Notes under the pieces: generated by a model
Seen by the model: the letters and a program-made list of their open reading frames with translations, nothing else
Database searches by the model: none
What the model was told of the DNA's origin: nothing
DNA from: Pseudomonas lini
GTDB lineage: Bacteria > Pseudomonadota > Gammaproteobacteria > Pseudomonadales > Pseudomonadaceae
Assembly: GCF_964063345.1 (NCBI RefSeq)
Contig: NZ_OZ061318.1
Location: 6,324,001 to 6,388,000 of the forward strand
Length of the DNA stretch: 64,000 bases
Reading direction: 5' to 3'
Shown here: piece after piece, positions 26,581-34,186 of the stretch
Numbering within the stretch: the first letter of the stretch is position 1
How the letters are laid out: every line of letters begins with the position of its first letter
Position numbers and translations under genes: made by a program

Positions 26581-27399
26581 ATGCAAGTATTGAAGGGCTT
26601 ACCGCTTACAAAAAGCGAGTTGCTTGCAGTGGCTTTGACCGTTGATGGCGTCGACAGAGCCGATCCTGATGGTGTGATACCGCCACATCTTTTAACCCAA
26701 GGTACGATCGCTCGGATTCCACGTTGGGAGAATTATTCCACTATCAGTTCACGCATTGACAGGCTCATTGTTACTTGGGAGCAGGACGGAGTAAAAACAG
26801 TTATCTTCAATCAAGGCTATCCAGGTCCGATCACACAGTTAGAGTTTGAGGTACGGCTCACTCCGCAACGCCTTGCTAAGGATGGAGTAGCATTGCTTTA
26901 TTACGAGGTGATAGACGCGGATCAGAACGCTGATCCGGCGACGGCCATCAAACTCACTATTGACCATATTCAGAGACCCGTACCCACCCTAAAACCAGTG
27001 ACCTTCCCGCATGCAACGCTATGGGGATATCTCAACTGTTTTACCAGGCCAGAACTTAAACGGGGCGTGACGGTAAGAGTGTTGCCGCAAACTATTGGTG
27101 CTGCCGGGGATCTTTGCACGATGCAATGGCAGGGCTATAAAAGTCTTAACGGGCAAAACCTTGTTATCGGCGCATTTAAAGAATTAACTCATACCTTGAC
27201 GACAGGTGATCTGGATGTCGGGTTCAGTCTTGAGATGCCTTTTGATCCTTGTGTCCGGCCGCTTGTTAATAATCACTCGGCCCTGGTTGTCATCAGGTTT
27301 TATAGTGGGGGTAGACTTATTGCGAAATCCGAGCCGGAATTGGTGAAGATCGATCGGACAGTAGCCGGGAGCACGCTGCCCTGTTATTCAGAGTCATAA
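26581..27399 (+). CDS. Hypothetical beta-rich protein with two Ig-like modules
   Basis: The 272-residue protein has no signal peptide or membrane helix. The start is set at 26581 because GGAG lies 8 bases before it. Two similar modules are suggested: IARIPRWENYSTISSRIDRLIVTW near 45-70, and GVTVRVLPQTIGAAGDLCTMQWQG near 165-190, each followed by strand-like segments. It ends with LVKIDRT and a Cys close to the terminus. I recall comparable short and long multi-module proteins of unknown role in fluorescent pseudomonads. Codon use is lower in GC than in the neighbours. A palindromic box lies upstream. It may work with the larger neighbour at 27577. Confidence 0.6.
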   Translation: MQVLKGLPLTKSELLAVALTVDGVDRADPDGVIPPHLLTQGTIARIPRWENYSTISSRIDRLIVTWEQDGVKTVIFNQGYPGPITQLEFEVRLTPQRLAKDGVALLYYEVIDADQNADPATAIKLTIDHIQRPVPTLKPVTFPHATLWGYLNCFTRPELKRGVTVRVLPQTIGAAGDLCTMQWQGYKSLNGQNLVIGAFKELTHTLTTGDLDVGFSLEMPFDPCVRPLVNNHSALVVIRFYSGGRLIAKSEPELVKIDRTVAGSTLPCYSES

Positions 27400-27576
27400 G
27401 CTGATAAAGATTTTATTTGCGCAGTCAGGTTGTTGTGGCTGTTAACTGGTATTTGTCTATTGAAAGGTTGTGGTAGTCGCGGGCAAGTTGTGTCTGTTGG
27501 GTGACTGCGCTCGTGGATTGATGTCTGAAGTGGATGTTGAATGCGTACTCATTATTATTGTATTGGAGCGTATGAA

Positions 27577-29541
27577 ATGACTATCGAAGAGAAAATTTTT
27601 GCTGACGCAAGAAGTGCAAGTATTGGCGGTGGGATACTTTCTGAACCACCAGTGGTCAAAAATCTGGCCGTAAATGGGCGCATTAAAAAATCCGATGATG
27701 ACAGGGGGTTTGTTGAGGTTGAACTTGCTGGTTTGACGAATGAGGGGGGGGGCGGTTCTGCAACACTCGAATTGGCCTTGCCCGACGGGACCACAAAACT
27801 ACTGGAATCAAAAAGCCTGGCAGGCGCCAATGTACCTTTAATGTTTCGCCTGAATAAAGCAGACATTCCTGAGCAGACTACGCCTGAGGATCCAACTGAA
27901 TATTCTGTTCAGTTCAAGGTTTTCGATGGCGATGGCAACGATGACCATTCTACAGCGCCGACTTCTTTGCGGGCCAGGTATCGTGGGCCTTACGCTACGA
28001 AGACACCCTCAAGTAGAGGGGTTGTTCCACCTGTTACCTATGTCAATGCGCCGACCGGAGTTCTTGATGGGGCTTGGTTCCTCGCTAACCCGGGCGGTCT
28101 GCGTTGCAAGGTGGTCGCTACTTATCCTTATCGACATCCCGATGATATTCATTATTTTTATTTGAACGCGAGAGCTTTATCCTCGACATCGCAAACCCCT
28201 ATTTACACGGGGAAGCTGGATGCGAGTGACGAGTTTGTTGTTAGTGTCGCCGATTTACGCGCCTTGGGTAACACTACACTTTATCAGGTCAATAATATTC
28301 TTGATGTCGCTGAATACAGAAGTGTCGACTCAACGCCCAAGAAAGATCTTGAGGTCCGCCAACCGCCCGCAGTGACATTTTTCCCTCTCACAGTTCCTGA
28401 TACAGGGACAGACGGAAATGCCACATTGACACTTAAGCATTTCAACCCTGTTCCCAGGAACGTGAAGATCAACCTACAGCGACCAACCAATGCTGTTACA
28501 GGCGCGATGATTGAAGTCAAGGTTGAAAATGAAGTGGTCGGTAGCAAGCCATTGGGGGCTTTGAGTGGCCTGGAGTTTGACTTGACATTCGATGCATTTG
28601 AAGCCGCTTACGGCACAACGACCGGAGAGTTGGCCGCTAAACTGACTTACACCTATAAAGATGGAACGGCGCCAACCCAGGACTCGAACCAAGTAACAAC
28701 AGTCTATATGAACGCTGAGTATCCGCCGATTGGCTTGCTGCCGCCGCCGGATCTAGAGAGTGAAAACCTGCCCCCGGTCGAAGTGACTGGCGACACTGGC
28801 ACCCTGAATCATCTTGTACCGGGTGATTTCGGCAAACCAGTTACGTTCACCTTCAGGATGTGGGACGCGGATCTTGGTGACCCTCTCACCAAAACTGCAA
28901 CAGTGGGTTTTTATTACAACAAAGAGTTTATAGGGGATACGACAATCGAGCCGGGCGCCACCGAAGTCTCTATCGAAGTAGACTTCGCCAAAGTTGCCGG
29001 TCATGGTACCGGCAACAAGGATGCTTATTGCGAAATCCGATATCTGGATGTTGACGCTACCGTTGTGCAAAAAATTCCGACTGTCGTTAACTTTGAAGCA
29101 AGTGAAGTTAAACTTATTGAGCACGCCGCCAGAACCTATAATACTGATCGTGTCGTCAGTTGCCCAAGTTTCGATCTGGTTGGAGGCGAGCGTCTGTGGC
29201 GAGTAGCAGTGCCACAGGGACAAAGTTCATTGCCGACGGGGATATTAATAACTATTCGTGCTGAAGGTTACGAAGACCTCGCAATGACCATTCGCATTGG
29301 TACTCCTCACGCGGAGACAAAACCAGTTATCGCCGGGGCGCAAACTATCTTTGATGTGAACTTTACGTATCTCAAGACACTGCAAGGACCGATTGTAGCG
29401 CCGCCTGGCACACCTAACTATAACTACATGAATGTCTGGTATGAAACTACGATTGCGGGAACTCCCTACAGGTCACCTGAAGTGCTGCATAGGGTCAACG
29501 TCCGTAATACCAGTAGTTTGTTCTGCGATGGGACGGTTTAG
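27577..29541 (+). CDS. Large hypothetical protein with repeated beta-sandwich modules
   Basis: The 654-residue protein starts at 27577 with GGAG 8 bases upstream; an earlier ATG at 27541 lacks one. It has no signal peptide or membrane helix. It appears to consist of four or five modules of about 120-140 residues, each opening with a Pro-Pro stretch (SEPPVVKNL, GVVPPVTYVN, RQPPAVTFFP, ENLPPVEVTG) and rich in alternating hydrophobic residues, as in Ig-like or cadherin-like folds. One C-terminal Cys (LFCDGTV) echoes the preceding gene. Base composition is clearly lower in GC than the core genes. Function unknown; a surface or toxin-like role is possible, but the export route is not visible. Confidence 0.6.
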   Translation: MTIEEKIFADARSASIGGGILSEPPVVKNLAVNGRIKKSDDDRGFVEVELAGLTNEGGGGSATLELALPDGTTKLLESKSLAGANVPLMFRLNKADIPEQTTPEDPTEYSVQFKVFDGDGNDDHSTAPTSLRARYRGPYATKTPSSRGVVPPVTYVNAPTGVLDGAWFLANPGGLRCKVVATYPYRHPDDIHYFYLNARALSSTSQTPIYTGKLDASDEFVVSVADLRALGNTTLYQVNNILDVAEYRSVDSTPKKDLEVRQPPAVTFFPLTVPDTGTDGNATLTLKHFNPVPRNVKINLQRPTNAVTGAMIEVKVENEVVGSKPLGALSGLEFDLTFDAFEAAYGTTTGELAAKLTYTYKDGTAPTQDSNQVTTVYMNAEYPPIGLLPPPDLESENLPPVEVTGDTGTLNHLVPGDFGKPVTFTFRMWDADLGDPLTKTATVGFYYNKEFIGDTTIEPGATEVSIEVDFAKVAGHGTGNKDAYCEIRYLDVDATVVQKIPTVVNFEASEVKLIEHAARTYNTDRVVSCPSFDLVGGERLWRVAVPQGQSSLPTGILITIRAEGYEDLAMTIRIGTPHAETKPVIAGAQTIFDVNFTYLKTLQGPIVAPPGTPNYNYMNVWYETTIAGTPYRSPEVLHRVNVRNTSSLFCDGTV

Positions 29542-29557
29542 TTTTTAGGGTCGTAGT

Positions 29558-29597
29558 GGTTCCGGCCAAACATGTATTTCATGCTGGTCGGAACACC
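29558..29597. other. Imperfect hairpin after the large hypothetical gene
   Basis: GGTTCCGGCCAAACATG can pair with CATGCTGGTCGGAACACC across a five-base loop. Only a short T-rich stretch (TCTTT) follows, so it may be a weak terminator. The rest of the 240-bp gap before the autotransporter gene shows no clear site except AAAGGGG before its ATG. Confidence 0.4.
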
Positions 29598-29781
29598 TCT
29601 TTGACTGTCCGACGCTGTATCTGATTACAGCATCTATAGGATTATTCTGTCAGCGTAAGGGATTTTTCCTACATATCATAAGACCTTTCATCTGTAGTCT
29701 TCCGGCGTTCTGTACGTGCTCTAATTTTCCAGGAGCAACATAGCTTTCTTGCCGAGTTAATCAAATTAAAGGGGCCTTCTC

Positions 29782-32328
29782 ATGACAACATCATCCATGT
29801 TGCCAATTCATCCGTTCGCCAACTGGCGCGTTATTTCCATTACAGTGGTGATGTTGATAGGGCCATCCGCTCAAGCTGCCAGTGTTCCACCCGGTGGTAA
29901 TGAAACTATTACCAACGCTGATCCAATAGATAGCTGGGTGCTTAATCCAGGTTCCACATTGAATTCCATCGGCGCCGACACGCTGGATATCTCAGCAAAC
30001 AATGCCACCCTGAATGCAACTGGGGGCAGCACCGGAAAGATCAGCGGTCAGATAAACTCCGCGTTGAATCTATCAGCAGTGGCCGTGGACAATTCGACAG
30101 GAGCCGGTGCCGCAGTGCAGATAAGTAACAGCACCGCTGACATCAGCGGAAGTCAAGTGACCAGCAACGATATCGGTTTTCAGATTAGTCGTTCCAACTC
30201 CACTCAGACAGGCTCCAGGGCCAGTCTGACCGGTGGGACGACTGTCATTGCGTTGAACGGTGGTGCGTTTGTCACTGGTTACAGTCAGTTGAACCTTACC
30301 GACTCCTTTGTACGGGGTACGGACGCCGCCAGCTATGGCGTTCGCTTGACAAACGGGGAGTTGAACGCGACGGGCAGCACCATCATCGGTGGCCTCAATG
30401 GTCTGCAGATTGGCAGGGAACTGGCGCTTGCCAGAGCGTCCACGGTGACACTCGATCAAACTCGCGTCGAAGGTCAGGCGGGTTCCGCAATTATTGTCGG
30501 TTATCAGGGCCGACCGGATATCACGGCAAACATTAATGTGCTCAATGACTCGCAGCTGATAGGTGCCAACGGCACTGTTCTGGAGGTGAATGATGGCGCA
30601 CATGTGGACCTGACAGTCGATCGAAGTACGCTGGCCGGTAACGTGGTTGTCGCCGCCGGCAGCAGTACTCAGGCCCTGTTTCAAAACGGTGCTTCGTTGA
30701 ACGGTAATCTGCAAAACGTCTCCCGAGTCACTTTCGATCATCAAAGTACGATGACGGGTGATGTCCTGGCTCAAGTTGGGAGCGCCGCCGCGGTGCATCT
30801 GGATAACGGTTCCACACTCAACGGGAATGTAAATAACGTCACCAACCTGTCTCTTGACCATGGCAGTGCCATGACAGGCAATGTGGTGAGTGATGCGAGC
30901 GGCGCCGTATTGCTGGATAACGGTTCAATCCTGACCGGCCAAATCGATAACACGACGAACGTGAATATCAATAACTCTGCCCAATGGGTCATGACCGGCG
31001 ATAGCACCGTGCAACGTCTGGCATTGAATAGCGGCGTGGTTCGCATGGGCACCAACGAACAGTTCCAGCAATTGAACGTGGGGGACCTTTCCGGTAACGG
31101 TACCTTTGTAATGGGCACCGACCTGGGCAATGGCCAAACCGACTTTCTGAACGTGACGGGCAACGCCAGCGGACAACATCAACTGCAAATTTCCGCAACC
31201 GGCACAACTCCGGCTACTGCCGAATCGGTGAAGGTCGGCGATATCGCTTCCGGCGATGCGAGCTTCTCGTTGGGCAATCGCGAAACAGTGGACGCGGGTA
31301 CGTTTGTGTACCGGCTGGCGAAGGAAGGCCAGGGCTTGTACCTGAACCCGGACAAGGAAACGGTCAGTACTTCAAGTAACACGGCGCTGGCATTGGCGGG
31401 CAGCGCTCGCAGTGTGCTGAATGCTGAAGCGGCCATGCTTAGCGATCAACTGGGCGACCGTAGTCTGAGCGTTCGACCCGAAGCATCGGTACGTTCGATG
31501 AATGACAGCTCGGTGAAAAACCTCAGTAACAGTGTGTGGGTTCGCACTTATGGTAACCAGTACAGCGTCGATAATGCTTATGGTGATGGGTATACCCAAA
31601 ATCAGACAGGTATTACGGGTGGTGCCGACACAACAGTGGATCTGGGCGGAAGGTCGTGGGTGGTGGGCGGATTCGTCGGGACCAGCCACACCAAAATGGA
31701 TCTCAAGTACGGCTCCAGCGCTACCGTCGACAGTGTGAATGCCGGTGTCTACGGCAGCACATTCGATGTTGAAAGCGGCGTGTTCGTCAATGTCATGGCC
31801 AAAATCAATCAGTTCGATAACAAGGCAAAAGTCACCATGAGTGACGGCACACGGGCCAAGGGTGATTTCAAGGCCTTGGGCGCCAGCGGGTCGGTAGCCG
31901 TCGGCAAGCATATTCGCTTGAAGGACAACTACTTTGTCGAGCCTCAAGTACAGGTATCGACCGGTGTCATTCAAAGCGACAAATACCGGCTCGATAACGG
32001 CCTGGAAGTAAAAAGCGACACCATGCGCTCCCTTCAGGGCAAGGTCGGTGTCCGGGGCGGGCGGGTCATTGCCCTCGACAACGGCAGCCTGATCGAGCCT
32101 AGCTTGATGACGGCGGTCAATCACGAATTTGTGAAGAGCAATGAGGTCAAGATCAACGACGACAGTTTCGATGATGACCGCGCCAGTAGCTCGATTGAGT
32201 ACGGAGCGGGTTTGAAGTGGACACCGACTCAACGTAACTGGCAGGTTTCCGGTCAGGTAGGTGGCAGTAAAGGCACGACGGTCAGTCAGGATTGGAGCGG
32301 TAGCTTGAGAGTGAGCTATTTCTTCTGA
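29782..32328 (+). CDS. Autotransporter (type Va) with AIDA/pertactin-like beta-helix passenger
   Basis: The 848-residue protein has an N-terminal signal (basic region, hydrophobic VISITVVMLIGPSAQAA, cleavage near residue 33), a Ser/Thr/Asn/Gly-rich passenger of about 500 residues, and a C-terminal outer-membrane barrel of about 275 residues from SVWVRTYGN to the final SLRVSYFF. Between about 290 and 400 the passenger has repeats of the form LNGN-V-NVT-L-DHGSAMTGNV, typical of a right-handed beta-helix, followed by a pertactin-like stabilising segment (FVMGTDLG). No Ser-protease or lipase triad is evident, so adhesion is more likely than catalysis. AAAGGGG precedes the ATG. A strong terminator follows. 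Confidence 0.9.
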   Translation: MTTSSMLPIHPFANWRVISITVVMLIGPSAQAASVPPGGNETITNADPIDSWVLNPGSTLNSIGADTLDISANNATLNATGGSTGKISGQINSALNLSAVAVDNSTGAGAAVQISNSTADISGSQVTSNDIGFQISRSNSTQTGSRASLTGGTTVIALNGGAFVTGYSQLNLTDSFVRGTDAASYGVRLTNGELNATGSTIIGGLNGLQIGRELALARASTVTLDQTRVEGQAGSAIIVGYQGRPDITANINVLNDSQLIGANGTVLEVNDGAHVDLTVDRSTLAGNVVVAAGSSTQALFQNGASLNGNLQNVSRVTFDHQSTMTGDVLAQVGSAAAVHLDNGSTLNGNVNNVTNLSLDHGSAMTGNVVSDASGAVLLDNGSILTGQIDNTTNVNINNSAQWVMTGDSTVQRLALNSGVVRMGTNEQFQQLNVGDLSGNGTFVMGTDLGNGQTDFLNVTGNASGQHQLQISATGTTPATAESVKVGDIASGDASFSLGNRETVDAGTFVYRLAKEGQGLYLNPDKETVSTSSNTALALAGSARSVLNAEAAMLSDQLGDRSLSVRPEASVRSMNDSSVKNLSNSVWVRTYGNQYSVDNAYGDGYTQNQTGITGGADTTVDLGGRSWVVGGFVGTSHTKMDLKYGSSATVDSVNAGVYGSTFDVESGVFVNVMAKINQFDNKAKVTMSDGTRAKGDFKALGASGSVAVGKHIRLKDNYFVEPQVQVSTGVIQSDKYRLDNGLEVKSDTMRSLQGKVGVRGGRVIALDNGSLIEPSLMTAVNHEFVKSNEVKINDDSFDDDRASSSIEYGAGLKWTPTQRNWQVSGQVGGSKGTTVSQDWSGSLRVSYFF

Positions 32329-32352
32329 TAAAGCGGTTTCAACGGCTTATAC

Positions 32353-32382
32353 AAATGCCCCGACAGTGTCGGGGCATTTTTG
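32353..32382 (+). terminator. Intrinsic terminator after the autotransporter gene
   Basis: AAATGCCCCGAC-AGT-GTCGGGGCATTT forms a 12-bp stem followed by a run of T. Confidence 0.92.
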
Positions 32383-32420
32383 TATCTGTCTGATTGGTTA
32401 GTGGCACGTTTGTGCAGCCA

Positions 32421-33068
32421 TCAGCCAAACAACCCCGCCGCGATATTGATCGAAAACCCCAAAATCGCCGTATTGAACACAAACCCGATCAACGACTGCG
32501 CCAGTACGATCTTGCGCAAGTCTCGCGTGGCGACGCCCACATCGGCGGTTTGCACGGCCACGCCGATGGTGAACGAGAAATACAGAAAGTCCCAGTAATT
32601 GGGGGTAGTCAGCCCCTCGGCAAAACGCAGCGCCGGCTCCTTACCGTTCCAGGTGTAATACAGCCGGGCGTAGTGCACGCTGAAAATCACCCCGATCAGC
32701 AACCATGAGCCGATCACCGTCAGCGCGGTGAAACCGTAGCGCAGCAGTTTGCGGGCGGTTTCCAGGTCCCTGCTGCCGGCAAGTTCGAAGGTGATGGTGC
32801 CGAGGCTGGCCAGTGCCGCGAGGCACACCAGCAGCAACACCAGGCCGGCGTTTTCATCTTCGACCTCGGCAATGCGTTTGACGTCCGGGGCCTTTGCACG
32901 CATGGTGAGCCAGAGCATCAGCAGCAGATACGTCCAGACCCCGGCGTTCCAGCCGATGAGAATTTTGCTGATGATTGAGTCGGCCGGAGCCAGAATGCCT
33001 ACCGCGATGCCAAATGTGGCAGCGGCGGACAGGCGAGGGTGGGTGCGGGCGAGAAAAGGCATGGACAT
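32421..33068 (-). CDS. DUF1345 integral membrane protein
   Basis: The 215-residue inner-membrane protein has five or so hydrophobic helices. Its conserved segment ([19 protein letters not shown], then [22 protein letters not shown]) matches the DUF1345 family as I know it. That region recalls the pore-lining part of small channels, but no function is established. It ends convergently with the autotransporter. The minus-strand gene upstream, at 33195-34052, is separated from it by an inverted repeat. Confidence 0.85.
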
Positions 33069-33137
33069 TCACGGTGACGGGGTGTTGATGCACCTTAGCT
33101 CAGGCAGGCGGGGATGTGTACGGCTTGGAGTAAAAGT

Positions 33138-33178
33138 ACGTCAGCGACGTGTTGATTGTTCAGAGGAGTCGCTGACGT
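33138..33178. other. Perfect 11-bp inverted repeat after the duplicated-domain gene
   Basis: ACGTCAGCGAC and GTCGCTGACGT are separated by 19 bases and lie 17 bases past the stop of the minus-strand gene ending at 33195. Read on that strand it is followed by ACTTTTA, so a modest terminator is likely. Confidence 0.5.
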
Positions 33179-33194
33179 TCAAGTGCTTCTCTGT

Positions 33195-34052
33195 TTATTG
33201 GTTTTTACTGGCCCGGATGTTTATTGTGCCTTTGGTTACTTGAATAGATGGAAGCGACCCGTCGATGGATTCTCCCGTGAAAAAGAACGTCGCCGTCAGC
33301 TCGTTTTTGGCTGGACCGGTGGTCAGAACAAACTCCCCTTCGGTGGCGTTATAAGAATTACCCGCAGGAGTGACTTTTGTATAAATCGCCCTAATTATGC
33401 CCGGGTGTTTGGCGAAATCGTAAGTGCCGGGCGGGGTCCCTTTAGTGAGAAACACAGAGAGCGTGGATCTGTGAAAAGGGAATTGAATCATCTGTTCAGC
33501 CCAGCACAGCCAAGTCGGGGCTTCCTCATTTGAAAGTTTAACGGTGGTGGAAATGAATTCCTTTGGTTCTTCCGATGAGATTTCGGCGGCTACCGAACCT
33601 GAAGCCAGAACTGACAAGTCAAATCCAGTTAGCGAAAATGCTCCATCAGTGACGCTTGCGACAAGACCACCGTTGGTAGCTCCAAAATTAAAAGAGCCGG
33701 TCATCTTTTCGGACGATTTATTGTAGGTAATTTTCAACGAACCGCTGTTCGACAGCATGTCATAAGAAGAACCTCCATCTTTGAAATACCCGCATTTGCC
33801 ATAAGCCTTCCGACCGTTGGCGGCGCTGAGGTCGAATGTTTTCTCTGTCCCATCATCAGGGAGCTCTGTTTTGTCTATGAATAACTCAAGTACTAGCAGC
33901 AGACCATTCGATTTATACTGGGCGCTAACGTGCCATTGGCTGCCGGGACCTCTAATGGAGACGGTTTGAGCGTTGAATGGGTGGTTTTCTCCTCCTACCT
34001 CAACTGTCGCTTTAAAGGTTCCTTCTGCAGCAATTTGGTTCGGCATATTCAT
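33195..34052 (-). CDS. Hypothetical protein, internal duplication of a beta-rich domain
   Basis: The 285-residue protein lacks a signal peptide or helices. The start at 34052 has GGAG 8 bases upstream; the ATG at 34070 does not. It consists of two related domains of about 140 residues. In domain 1: GTFKATVEVG, then QWHVSAQYKSNGLLLVLELF, TFDLS, GGSSYD and MTGSFNF. In domain 2: GSVAAEISSE, then WLCWAEQMIQFPFHRSTLSVFL, TYDFA, AGNSYN and LTATFFF. The order of matching segments is the same in both halves. The function is unknown. The upstream region holds a perfect 15-bp inverted repeat and a box shared with the gene at 26581. Confidence 0.6.
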   Translation of the reverse strand: MNMPNQIAAEGTFKATVEVGGENHPFNAQTVSIRGPGSQWHVSAQYKSNGLLLVLELFIDKTELPDDGTEKTFDLSAANGRKAYGKCGYFKDGGSSYDMLSNSGSLKITYNKSSEKMTGSFNFGATNGGLVASVTDGAFSLTGFDLSVLASGSVAAEISSEEPKEFISTTVKLSNEEAPTWLCWAEQMIQFPFHRSTLSVFLTKGTPPGTYDFAKHPGIIRAIYTKVTPAGNSYNATEGEFVLTTGPAKNELTATFFFTGESIDGSLPSIQVTKGTINIRASKNQ

Positions 34053-34072
34053 TTTCCCGGCTCCTGCCATTT

Positions 34073-34122
34073 GGCATTAGGTTGAAAATCACCGCTGATG
34101 TGTGAGGTTTCAACCTAATGCC
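34073..34122. promoter_or_regulatory. Perfect 15-bp inverted repeat in the leader of the duplicated-domain gene
   Basis: GGCATTAGGTTGAAA at 34073-34087 and its exact complement at 34108-34122 are separated by 20 bases, ending 20 bases before the minus-strand start codon at 34052. In the mRNA this would be a strong hairpin close to the ribosome binding site; in DNA it could be an operator with two half sites. Confidence 0.55.
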
Positions 34123-34138
34123 CAATTGACACAAATTC

Positions 34139-34159
34139 TACTGTCACTTCTGACAGGTT
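34139..34159 (-). promoter_or_regulatory. CTGTCA-N4-TGACAG box, copy 2
   Basis: On the minus strand this reads CTGTCAGAAGTGACAG with AC before and TAG after, identical to the copy at 26464-26484 apart from two central bases. It lies 87 bases before the minus-strand start at 34052, in the same orientation and at a similar distance as copy 1. Confidence 0.6.
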
Positions 34160-34186
34160 TAAGCCAGGTTTTTTTATGCCGAAGGG

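Noticed and set aside
29782..32328. Autotransporter considered as a protease or esterase
   Set aside because: No Ser protease triad or GDSL motif was found in the passenger; repeats are structural beta-helix type.
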